From assembly GCA_964648365.1 (NCBI GenBank), contig CAZYLK010000004.1, positions 1 to 64,000 of the forward strand: a DNA stretch of 64,000 bases, in the 5' to 3' direction. Each line of letters starts with the position of its first letter. Position 1 is the first letter of the stretch. The notes under the pieces are model-generated. The model had not been told where the DNA came from and did no database searches. It saw only the letters and a list, made by a program, of their open reading frames with translations. This DNA is from SURF-32 sp964648365 (GTDB lineage Bacteria; Planctomycetota; Phycisphaerae; UBA1845). Of this stretch, positions 6,688 to 14,126 are shown in pieces. Both the position numbers and the translations under genes were made by a program.

Positions 6688-8490
6688 ATGTCCCCATCAA
6701 CCCGACTGGATTTCCACAAGACTGTCATCGCGCTCGTCAGTACAGCGATGGCGTCGGCCGCGCCGACTTCGCTGGCGCAGGTCTGCATCGACGGCGTCTG
6801 CTTCGTGGACCGTACGGCCGAACGCCTCATCGACCTCGGCGGAGCGACCAGCGGGCTGGGCGTGCTGGACTACGACGGCGACGGGTTCATGGACGTGGTC
6901 ATGGGCAACCCGGAGGGTCAGATGAACCGCCTGCTGCGAAACGTGCCCGACCAGGCCCGCCCCAACGAGCGCACGTTCATCGACACGACCGAGGGCAGCG
7001 GTCTCGACGACGCCGACGGCGCCGCCCGCGGAGCGTTCGGCTTTGGCATCGCCGACTACGACAACGACGGCGATCCGGACATCTACGCGCTTGGAGCGCG
7101 TTCTGACGATCGCTCCTTCGGCTTGCTCTATCGCAACAATGGTAATGGAACCTTCACGAACGTCACGATCGAATCGGGGCTGCGACTGACGGGTTACAGC
7201 CCCGAGTCCTGCGGCTGGGCGGACTACGATCTGGACGGGCGGCTCGACCTCATGGTCGCACATGCCGGCAACAGCGACCGCTCGGTGACGCTGTTCCGCA
7301 ACCGTGGCGACGGCACGTTTGAGGACGTCAGTGTACTGACACCCGCACTGGACCGCTTCTCAACCGCCTATGCCGTTCACTGGTCCGACCTGGACGCGGA
7401 CGGTTACCCGGACGCGTTCATCATCGTCAACGGAAACCCATCCACGCTGCTGCACAACAAGTCCGACCGGACCGGCGGGCGTAGGTTCAAGAACGCCGCC
7501 GACGCATTCGGCTTCACGCGGCTTGGCCTTGCACCGATGGGCATCGTCTCAGGCGACATGGACGGCGACGGCGACCTCGACTACGCCGTCAGCAACTTCG
7601 ACTCCGGCACCTACTACCGTAACGACGGCGGCGTCCTTGAGCGGTTTTCGCCGTTTACGTCGGTGTTCGGCTGGGGCAACGCCCTGATCGACGTGGAGAA
7701 CGACGGGGACCTGGACTACTACATGGCCGGGAGCTGGCGGAATCCGAACTTCGATCGGCTGTTCATCAACGACGGCGACGGCGACTGGCGTGACGCCTCG
7801 GCCGCGCTCAACGGCATCTCGGCCGCCAGTCGGTTCTCGGCGCACCTCGACTTCAACAACGACGGACTGCGGGACATCATCACGATGAACCCCAACACGC
7901 CCGAGCAGTTCAATTCGGTCTACGAGAATATCTCGACGGCGGGCAATCACCAGTTGACTGTCAAGCTGATTGGCGACGGCCTGCTCGTCAACCGCGACGC
8001 GGCCGGGGCTGTCGTGCGGCTGACTGCCGGCGGGCGCACGCAGGTTCGCGAAGTCAACATCGGCTCAAGCACCACCTCGACGGACGACCTGCGGCAGATC
8101 TTCGGCCTGGGTGGAAGCGAACAGGCCGACCGGATCGAAGTCACCTGGCCGCGGCGCGGCACGCTGGCATCGCGGACGGAAGTGTACGACGGCCCGTTCG
8201 CCGCCGATCGGCAAATCGAACTATCGCCCACCGGCGGATTCCGGTCATGCGAGTCCGTGCGCAGACTGACGGCCCGGTGCAATGACCGGGGACGGGTGAA
8301 GGTTACCGCCCGCACGTCGCTGCCGCCCGACACGGAGCTTGTGCTTTCGCTCGACGAAACCCGGGCCGAAGTCACGCAAGTCAACGAGTCCGGCCGCGCA
8401 ACCGCCCGCTTCAGGCGAACCGGGCCCGGATCGCACACAGCCGGCATCGACGGGTGCCCCCTCGCGGGCACGGACCTCGACTGCGGTTAG
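6688..8490 (+). CDS. Exported FG-GAP/VCBS-repeat protein with ASPIC/UnbV domain (CRTAC1-like) and a C-terminal four-cysteine module
   Basis: 600 residues; the start at 6688 has GGAGA 7 nt upstream and gives a signal peptide ending near 'PTSLAQ'. Calcium-binding FG-GAP loops recur: 'DYDGDGFMDV', 'DYDNDGDPDI', 'DYDLDGRLDL', 'DLDADGYPDA', 'DMDGDGDLDY', 'DVENDGDLDY' and 'DFNNDGLRD'. These imply a seven- or eight-bladed beta-propeller. Residues of about 420-515 look like the ASPIC/UnbV domain ('RDAAGAVVRLTAGG', 'GSSTTSTDD'). Residues 521-600 form a separate module with cysteines at the spacing C-x9-C...C-x8-C that is also found at the end of the PQQ-type dehydrogenase at 53740-55722. Probably a secreted or surface protein. 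It is convergent with the sigma-54 activator gene. Confidence 0.85.
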   Translation: MSPSTRLDFHKTVIALVSTAMASAAPTSLAQVCIDGVCFVDRTAERLIDLGGATSGLGVLDYDGDGFMDVVMGNPEGQMNRLLRNVPDQARPNERTFIDTTEGSGLDDADGAARGAFGFGIADYDNDGDPDIYALGARSDDRSFGLLYRNNGNGTFTNVTIESGLRLTGYSPESCGWADYDLDGRLDLMVAHAGNSDRSVTLFRNRGDGTFEDVSVLTPALDRFSTAYAVHWSDLDADGYPDAFIIVNGNPSTLLHNKSDRTGGRRFKNAADAFGFTRLGLAPMGIVSGDMDGDGDLDYAVSNFDSGTYYRNDGGVLERFSPFTSVFGWGNALIDVENDGDLDYYMAGSWRNPNFDRLFINDGDGDWRDASAALNGISAASRFSAHLDFNNDGLRDIITMNPNTPEQFNSVYENISTAGNHQLTVKLIGDGLLVNRDAAGAVVRLTAGGRTQVREVNIGSSTTSTDDLRQIFGLGGSEQADRIEVTWPRRGTLASRTEVYDGPFAADRQIELSPTGGFRSCESVRRLTARCNDRGRVKVTARTSLPPDTELVLSLDETRAEVTQVNESGRATARFRRTGPGSHTAGIDGCPLAGTDLDCG

Positions 8491-8504
8491 ACAGTCACGC
8501 GCGC

Positions 8505-10130
8505 TCACTCGCGGGCCTTCTGTAGCCCCATTCGCTTGATCCGCGACGCCAGCGTGGTCGGTCGGATACCCAGGAGCTCGGCCGCGCCGCCGGGGCCGTG
8601 AACTTGCCAGTCCGTTTGATGGAGGGCGGCCAGGACGTTCTGACGATCACGGCGTTTCATCTCGGCATCCGTAACCACTCCCGTCGCCGGCGATGTCGCT
8701 GCTGGATCGGGCTTGCGTGACCGACCCGATTGCAGGTGGGGAAGATCCAGGCGGATGGCCCCCGCCCGCGATGTAATGACAGCCCGTTCAATGACGTTGA
8801 GCAACTCGCGGACGTTGCCGGGCCAGTCGTACGCTTGCAGCGCCACGATGTTACCCTGGGTCAGCCCCCTGCACTGCCGATTGAACCGGCGCGAAGCCTG
8901 TTGAAGAAACAGCTCCGCGAGAAGGGGGATGTCTTCCTTACGCTTGCGGAGCGGCGGAACCTCGATCGGAAAAACATTCAGCCGGTAGAACAGATCCTGA
9001 CGGAACCGACCCGCTTCAACTTCCGCTTTCAACTCGCGATTGGTGGCAGCGATGAGGCGGACATCGACCGCGCGTGTCTTCTCTTCGCCGATACGCTCGT
9101 AAGTTCCCTCCTGCAAGACGCGCAGGAGCTTGCTCTGGAGTTCCAGTGGTATCTCGCCCACCTCGTCGAGCAGAAGCGTCCCGCCGTTGGCGAGTTCGAA
9201 GCGCCCGGCCCGGTCGCGGACGGCGCCGGTAAACGCGCCCTTGGCGTGACCGAAGAACTCACTCTCGTAAATCTCCCTGGGTACCGACGCGCAGTTGACG
9301 CGGACCAGGGCGCGCTCGTGTCGCTGGCTCCGCCGGTGAATCTCCTGCGCCACGAGTTCCTTGCCGGTTCCGGACTCCCCGAGAATCAGCACGCTGGCGT
9401 CCGTGGGCGCGACCAGCTCGATCTGCTGCGTGATGCTTCGCAGGGCCGGGCTCTGTCCAACGATCTGGCCGAAAGCTCGTGCGTCGGAGACCTCTTCTCT
9501 GAGGTATGCGTTTTCCAACTCGAGCTGCGTACGAAGCGACTGGATTTCCTCAAAGGCGCGCGCGTTGGCGATCGACGCCGCCACCAGGTCGGCGATCATC
9601 CGCAGCCAATCCAGGCAGTGCTGACTGAGCGGGCTGCGCGTGAAGATCGCAAGGACACCGAGAATCTCTCCCTTGAACACGAGCGGCTGCCCCGCGAAAC
9701 CCCGGATCGCTTCCCGTTGCGTCCATTCCGGCCGGGCGATCCACTCGGTGTCCTTCAGGACGTCGGGCACCGCGACGCATTCTCCCGAAGCGGCTACCCT
9801 GCCGACCTTGCGGACGCCCATTGGGAAGCGGGAGAACTCGCCATCGAGCCGAGTCCACGCCGGCCCGTCGTCCTCAACTAACGAACGGCCGGCACTGGCG
9901 ACCAGGTGAAGGCACCGTGCCTGGGCGACACACACGTCGGGCATCGGGCATTTGGAGCAGATGCCCCCTGATCGAATCAGCCAGATGCGGGCCAGGGCGA
10001 TGTGTTCCTCCCCCGCCAGCCGATCCACCACCACCCGCAGCACCGCGTCCGGCGAACGCTGCTGCCCGATTTCGAGCAGAAGATCCTTGAGGACGTCGGA
10101 CACCGACATTCGTTCGCCGAGGGCTGACAT
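8505..10130 (-). CDS. Sigma-54-dependent transcriptional activator with a Cys-rich GAF sensor domain
   Basis: 541 residues from ATG 10130; TTG 10214 and ATG 10109 are alternatives, and no clear SD favours one. The N-terminal GAF-like domain holds four clustered cysteines ('CSKCPMPDVC' plus C73; positions 58, 61, 67, 73), which could bind an Fe-S cluster or other metal. The AAA+ domain has Walker A GESGTGKE (251-258), the sigma-54-contacting GAFTGA loop (298-303), Walker B 'LLLDEVGEI' and 'DWPGNVREL'. A Fis-type helix-turn-helix ends the protein ('GGAAELLGIRPTTLASRI'). Overall layout is like NorR/FhlA/VnfA. It is divergent from an AhpD-like gene that has a -24/-12 promoter candidate, its likely target. 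Confidence 0.9.
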   Translation of the reverse strand: MSALGERMSVSDVLKDLLLEIGQQRSPDAVLRVVVDRLAGEEHIALARIWLIRSGGICSKCPMPDVCVAQARCLHLVASAGRSLVEDDGPAWTRLDGEFSRFPMGVRKVGRVAASGECVAVPDVLKDTEWIARPEWTQREAIRGFAGQPLVFKGEILGVLAIFTRSPLSQHCLDWLRMIADLVAASIANARAFEEIQSLRTQLELENAYLREEVSDARAFGQIVGQSPALRSITQQIELVAPTDASVLILGESGTGKELVAQEIHRRSQRHERALVRVNCASVPREIYESEFFGHAKGAFTGAVRDRAGRFELANGGTLLLDEVGEIPLELQSKLLRVLQEGTYERIGEEKTRAVDVRLIAATNRELKAEVEAGRFRQDLFYRLNVFPIEVPPLRKRKEDIPLLAELFLQQASRRFNRQCRGLTQGNIVALQAYDWPGNVRELLNVIERAVITSRAGAIRLDLPHLQSGRSRKPDPAATSPATGVVTDAEMKRRDRQNVLAALHQTDWQVHGPGGAAELLGIRPTTLASRIKRMGLQKARE

Positions 10131-10210
10131 ACCGACCGATTGTCGCCGAGCTACGAGATTTCGCAACGCTTTTTCGTGAATCACGCAAATGCGTCGCCAT
10201 GCCGCCCGCG

Positions 10211-10246
10211 CCAATTCTGCTGTAAGCCTGTTAATTGGAAAGGCTT
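10211..10246. promoter_or_regulatory. Candidate upstream activator sites: two interleaved inverted repeats
   Basis: CCAATT (10211-10216) faces AATTGG (10233-10238) across 16 nt, and AAGCCT (10224-10229) faces AGGCTT (10241-10246) across 11 nt. They lie between the sigma-54 activator gene and the -24/-12 element, where enhancer sites are usually found, though rather close to the promoter. Binding is inferred only from position and symmetry. Confidence 0.35.
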
Positions 10247-10263
10247 GTGCATCTCGATGGCGG

Positions 10264-10278
10264 TGGCACGCGCCGTGC
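10264..10278 (+). promoter_or_regulatory. Candidate sigma-54 promoter (-24/-12)
   Basis: TGGCAC-N5-GTGC: the -24 GG (10265-10266) and the -12 GC (10277-10278) have the required 10-nt separation. The -24 box matches the TGGCAC consensus fully; the -12 box has GTGC instead of TTGC. It precedes the AhpD-like gene by about 60 nt and lies beside a sigma-54 activator gene. Confidence 0.55.
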
Positions 10279-10296
10279 GAATGGCAGGGGCATTAC

Positions 10297-10317
10297 CGAC
10301 CGTGATGGGCACGGTCG
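10297..10317. promoter_or_regulatory. Perfect inverted repeat in the 5' leader of the AhpD-like gene
   Basis: CGACCGTG (10297-10304) and CACGGTCG (10310-10317) with a 5-nt centre (ATGGG). It lies downstream of the predicted sigma-54 start and ahead of the SD. It could be an operator or an RNA hairpin. Confidence 0.4.
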
Positions 10318-10340
10318 TTGTTCAGAACAAGGAGTCAAAC

Positions 10341-10898
10341 ATGCCACGCATCAGAGCCATCGAAACGTCACAGGCAGCCCCGAAGGCCAGGTCACTCCTC
10401 GAGGGTGTGCAACAGAAACTCGGCATGACGCCGAACCTCATGCGGACCATGGCGAACTCGCCGGCCGTGCTGGAGGCGTATCTGGGTTTCAGCAACAGCC
10501 TCGGTCGCAGCAGACTTTCGCCGAAGCTGCGGGAGCAGATCGCCCTGACGGTCGGTGAGGTGAATCAGTGCGGATATTGCCTGGCCGCACACTGCGCCCT
10601 GGGCAAGATGGCGGGGCTTGGCGACGAGGAGATCGCGGACAGCCGACGCGGCGCCTCAACGGACCGCAAGACGGAAGCGATCCTTCAGTTCGCCCGCAAG
10701 ATCGTGACGGAGCGCGGTCGGGTGAGTGACGACGACGTGACGTCGCTGCGCGCCGCTGGCGTGAGCGATGCCGAAATCGTTGAGACCGTCGCCACGGTCG
10801 CGCTCAACATCTTCACGAACTACTTCAACCACGTCGCCGGCACCGAGATCGACTTCCCGGAAGTCGAGCCCGCCGCGACGCCGGCGTGCGCTTGCTGA
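10341..10898 (+). CDS. AhpD-like / carboxymuconolactone decarboxylase family protein
   Basis: 185 residues; AAGGAG lies 6 nt before the ATG. The motif 'EVNQCGYCLAAHCALG' matches the AhpD/CMD signature CxxC followed by His, the dithiol peroxidase/reductase active site. 'GMTPNLMRTMANSPAVLEAYLGF' is typical of the peroxidase-related CMD group. Likely cytoplasmic, with no signal peptide. The C-terminus ends in 'PACAC', two extra cysteines that may be redox-active or metal-binding. It is preceded by a sigma-54 promoter candidate and followed after 138 nt by the isochorismatase-YHS fusion. A thiol-dependent detoxification role fits; the substrate is unknown. Confidence 0.85.
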   Translation: MPRIRAIETSQAAPKARSLLEGVQQKLGMTPNLMRTMANSPAVLEAYLGFSNSLGRSRLSPKLREQIALTVGEVNQCGYCLAAHCALGKMAGLGDEEIADSRRGASTDRKTEAILQFARKIVTERGRVSDDDVTSLRAAGVSDAEIVETVATVALNIFTNYFNHVAGTEIDFPEVEPAATPACAC

Positions 10899-10921
10899 CG
10901 ACCGCGTCGGAGGTTGATCGG

Positions 10922-10991
10922 GTGGCGGTGACGCCACTCGATCGACCTCAATTCGAACAGGGAAACTCAACCTGCGTAATCGGTACGCAGG
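10922..10991. promoter_or_regulatory. Two perfect palindromes between the AhpD-like and isochorismatase-YHS genes
   Basis: GTGGCG-GTGA-CGCCAC lies at 10922-10937 and CCTGCGTA-ATCGG-TACGCAGG at 10971-10991. The first is 24 nt after the AhpD stop and may be a terminator stem. The second, 21 bp with a 5-nt centre, is operator-like. No T-tract follows either. Confidence 0.35.
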
Positions 10992-11036
10992 CTTCCAGAC
11001 ACAGACGCTGCGGACAGCAGCGGACAGAGGAGAAAC

Positions 11037-12230
11037 ATGATGATCCAGAATGTGAACATGGCCGCGCTCGTAGCGGCAGTCACGATCGTACCCACGGTGA
11101 CGTCGGCGCAGTTGCCCGATCCGGGGTTCGATATCGACCCCGAGCGAACGGCCCTGGTCGTCACCGATCCGCAGAATGACTTCCTCAGCCCCGACGGCGT
11201 GACGTGGGGCGTGGTCGGCAAGAGCGTTACCGATAACGGTACCGTCGAGAATATCGAAGCCCTCTTCAAGGCGGCGAAGGACACCGGGATGCAGGTATTC
11301 GTGTCCCCGCACTACTACTTCGCACACGATCACCGCTGGAAGTTCGAAGGGACGCTCGAAACGCTCATGCACAAGATCGGCATGTTCGACCGGCCGCACG
11401 CGCTGAGCCTGGAGGGGTTTGAGGGCTCCGGCGCCGACTGGCTCGAGCGTTACAAACCCTACATCAACGACGGCAAAACGGTCGTCGTAAGCCCGCACAA
11501 GGTATATGGCCCGGAGTCGAACGACCTGGTGCTTCAGCTTCGCAAACGCGGCATCACCAAGATCGTTCTGGCCGGCATGTCCGCCAACCTGTGCACCGAA
11601 TCGCACATGCGGGAGCTGGTCGAGCAGGGTTTCGAGGTCGCTGTAGTCAGCGACGCGACTGCGGCGGCGGTCCTGCCGGACTACGACGGCTACCAGACGG
11701 CGCTGGTCAACTTCCGCATGATCGCCAGCCGTGTCTGGAAGACCGGGGAGGCGGTGAAGGCGATGCAGGATGCGTCCCGATTGTCGTCCAGCCCATCATC
11801 GCCGGTTTGGCAGCGGGTCGCGCCGAGCCGCGCGTATCACGGGGCTCGGAATCTGTCCGCCAGCGGCGTTGCGATGCAGGGCTTCAGCCCGGTGTCATAC
11901 CTCACCAAGGGACGCGCCGAGCGCGGCCATCCCCGTTTTCAGGCCGAGTATGACGGCGTGACCTACTTCCTGACCTCAGCCGAGCAGGTGGAGCAGTTCG
12001 AGCGCGACCCGAAGCGATACGCGCCCGCGTACGGCGGCTGGTGTGCGTACGGCATGGCCGTCCAGGACAAGTTCCCCATCGATCCGACGAATTTCAAAGT
12101 GGTGGAGGGCAAGCTGCTGTTGTTCCTCAGGAACGACAAGGTCGACGCGCTCAAGCTGTGGAATGTTGGCGACGAGGCCGACAACCTCCGGAAGGCTGCC
12201 GGCCACTGGAAGGAGGTTTCGGGAGCGTAG
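11037..12230 (+). CDS. Exported cysteine hydrolase (isochorismatase-like) fused to a C-terminal YHS domain
   Basis: 397 residues; GAGGAG precedes the ATG. A signal peptide (hydrophobic 8-22, 'VTSA') implies export. Residues 36-240 are an isochorismatase-like hydrolase with the expected catalytic residues: D44 in 'VVTDPQNDF', K155 in 'VSPHKVYG' and C186 in 'GMSANLCTESH'. Residues 278-366 are a YHS domain ('GFSPVSYLTKG', 'YDGVTYFLTSAEQ', 'YAPAYGGWCAYGMA') closely resembling the one at 2746-3678. Isochorismatase-like enzymes are usually cytoplasmic amidases or hydrolases, so an exported one joined to YHS is unusual. The substrate cannot be inferred. Confidence 0.88.
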   Translation: MMIQNVNMAALVAAVTIVPTVTSAQLPDPGFDIDPERTALVVTDPQNDFLSPDGVTWGVVGKSVTDNGTVENIEALFKAAKDTGMQVFVSPHYYFAHDHRWKFEGTLETLMHKIGMFDRPHALSLEGFEGSGADWLERYKPYINDGKTVVVSPHKVYGPESNDLVLQLRKRGITKIVLAGMSANLCTESHMRELVEQGFEVAVVSDATAAAVLPDYDGYQTALVNFRMIASRVWKTGEAVKAMQDASRLSSSPSSPVWQRVAPSRAYHGARNLSASGVAMQGFSPVSYLTKGRAERGHPRFQAEYDGVTYFLTSAEQVEQFERDPKRYAPAYGGWCAYGMAVQDKFPIDPTNFKVVEGKLLLFLRNDKVDALKLWNVGDEADNLRKAAGHWKEVSGA

Positions 12231-12687
12231 GCGCGGATCGCGCTGACGTGCCCGTCGCCGTCGTTCCCAGGGGAGCGCGCTGATGCCGTCCGGGCGCCAG
12301 CGCGTTCCCTTTGCGACGCGCAGCGATCTGCGGGGCCGATTGAGTTCGAGGCGGGGCTCCGGTCGACATTCCGTCGAGCGATCGCTGATGACCGGGCGGA
12401 AGATGCCTCGGACTGCTCAGGCTTGGTTACGCACGGTTCAGTCGCTTTTCATCGCGGCCTCAGGCTCGCAGGGTAGAACTGAGCAGACGACAACGCGTCA
12501 CCGCCGCGCAGCGACCACCCGGACCGCGCAGGGCCTCGGCTTTGCAATAAGGCTCCGGAAGAGAGATCGCGCCTCGGGAAGTCTATGAGTCCGCAAGCGA
12601 CCGTCCCGACGCGACGGAGGGCTACGTCGGTCACCCGGCTGATGCGGCGCGATCCGGACGTTCGTTGCCAGACAAGGAGGGAACATC
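12231..12687. other. Intergenic region, no gene seen
   Basis: 457 bases between the isochorismatase-YHS gene and the receiver gene. Frames are Arg-rich and featureless. The only element identified is the SD AGGAGG about 8 nt before the receiver ATG. Confidence 0.5.
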
Positions 12688-13137
12688 ATGTCAACGACCC
12701 GCGTTCTGATTGTTGGAGACGACCTTGCGCTCGTGCAGCGTCTGAGTACCCTCTGCGATACGTTGCTCGGATTGGAGGTGGCGGTCGCCGGAAACGGGTG
12801 TGACGGTCTGTTCCGTACGACCCGTGACAGGCCGGATCTTGTCTTGCTCGACGCCGACCCGGCCGGTGAAGGATCAGTGAAAACGGCGGAGGCCGTGATG
12901 GCCGACGAGCGAACCGCGGCGCCGCTGATTGCAATGATCCCACCCACGGACGTTGAACTCGAACGGCGGTATGCGCGCCTTGGCGTGCGCACGATTCTGA
13001 AAAACGGCGATCCGGAAGAGTGGATCCCCCGGACGATCAATGCCGCGCTGACGACGCTGGTGGGCGTCGCCTTTGACCAGGCCGAATCGGACTTCCGACA
13101 CGCCCGCTCCCGATTGGCTGTCCCGATCTACGACTGA
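12688..13137 (+). CDS. Stand-alone response-regulator receiver domain protein
   Basis: 149 residues; AAGGAGGG precedes the ATG. The CheY-like fold is visible: acidic pair D11-D12 in 'LIVGDDLALV', phosphoacceptor D55 in 'DLVLLDADPAG', and Lys in 'TILKNGDPE' near residue 110. The C-terminal 35 residues carry no output domain. It may be phosphorylated by an unlinked kinase and act by protein contact. Members of this shape in planctomycetes occur as orphans. It is convergent with the respiratory operon. Confidence 0.75.
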   Translation: MSTTRVLIVGDDLALVQRLSTLCDTLLGLEVAVAGNGCDGLFRTTRDRPDLVLLDADPAGEGSVKTAEAVMADERTAAPLIAMIPPTDVELERRYARLGVRTILKNGDPEEWIPRTINAALTTLVGVAFDQAESDFRHARSRLAVPIYD

Positions 13138-13209
13138 GACGCGGCCGGCCTAGCCTTGCGTCACGACGGAGGCGCAACTCGGATGACACGAACCTCGGAC
13201 CCGTGAAAC

Positions 13210-13488
13210 TCACGAGCGGCCCAGCACGTCTGCCAGCGTCAGCCCTCCAAGGATCGCCAGCCAGAAGAGCCCGGCGCCGGCAAAGAGCCGGGACGCCGGA
13301 CTCGCATGGCGCAGGTGCATGAAGTAGGTCGCGATGAGCAGCGCCTTCGCCGAGGCAATGCCCAGCGCGACAGCCCAGGCGAGACCTCCCAGGTCCACCC
13401 CATCGGATAGGATCGTGGCGATCAGCAGCGCCAGAAGCGCTGCGGCTACGCGCGTATATGGAAGTCGCTTTGAGTCAGTTGTGTTCAT
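13210..13488 (-). CDS. Cytochrome c oxidase subunit IV (CyoD/CtaF-like)
   Basis: 92 residues from ATG 13488, which overlaps the subunit III stop (ATGA). Three hydrophobic helices: 'RVAAALLALLIATIL', 'AWAVALGIASAKALLIATYFMHLRH' and 'GLFWLAILGGLTLADVL'. The 'AKALLIATYFMHLRH' helix is the hallmark of prokaryotic subunit IV. It supports assembly of the CuB site in heme-copper oxidases. Last gene of the act-cox operon. Confidence 0.85.
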   Translation of the reverse strand: MNTTDSKRLPYTRVAAALLALLIATILSDGVDLGGLAWAVALGIASAKALLIATYFMHLRHASPASRLFAGAGLFWLAILGGLTLADVLGRS

Positions 13489-14126
13489 CCAGCGCCTGCA
13501 AGATAGAGCAATGGGAACAGAAACACCCACACGATGTCGACGAAGTGCCAATAGAGACCGGTACACTCGAGCGTGTTACGCATCGAGCCGAGAGCATCTG
13601 CCCGCTTGACGCGGATCATCATGACGGCGACGGCGCCGATTCCCGCGAGCATGTGAACGGCATGAAGGCCCGTCAGAATAAAGTAGAGAACGTAGAACAG
13701 TTGCACGTTTGCGGCCCTCGTTGACCAGTCGGTGCGGAAGCCGGCGCCCGGAATCAGGCCCTCGCGGTAATCGAACGAATACTCCACTGCTTTGACAATC
13801 AGGAACACCAGCCCCAGCGCCGCGGTCGCCCCCAGCATGGCGAGGCACCGGCGGCGGTCCTCACGCGCTGCCGCGTCGATGCCCAGCACCAGGGTCCAAC
13901 TGCTGGTCAGGAGCACGGCCGTGTTGGCGGCGCCGAGCCACATCAACAGGCGTCCGCCGGCCTCCGCGAACGCGTCGGAATAGTGCTGCCGATACACCGC
14001 GTACGCCAGAAGCAGACCGCCGAAAAACAGCACCTCGGTGGTCAGGAAGGCCCACATTCCCATTGCGGCGGCCTCTCGCTGCTGCGCGGGGTCATGGAAC
14101 TGTCCGGCGGTGGGCGGATCAGCCAT
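13485..14126 (-). CDS. coxC: Cytochrome c oxidase subunit III
   Basis: 213 residues, seven or fewer transmembrane helices, with 'MGMWAFLTTEVLFFGGLLLAY' at the N-terminus including the conserved Glu, 'YSFDYREGLIPG', and 'TGLYWHFVDIVWVFLFPLLYL' at the end. These are standard subunit III (CtaE/CyoC) landmarks. It starts within the 3' end of coxA (8-nt overlap), which indicates translational coupling. The protein is an integral, non-metal subunit that stabilises proton pumping. Confidence 0.92.
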   Translation of the reverse strand: MADPPTAGQFHDPAQQREAAAMGMWAFLTTEVLFFGGLLLAYAVYRQHYSDAFAEAGGRLLMWLGAANTAVLLTSSWTLVLGIDAAAREDRRRCLAMLGATAALGLVFLIVKAVEYSFDYREGLIPGAGFRTDWSTRAANVQLFYVLYFILTGLHAVHMLAGIGAVAVMMIRVKRADALGSMRNTLECTGLYWHFVDIVWVFLFPLLYLAGAG

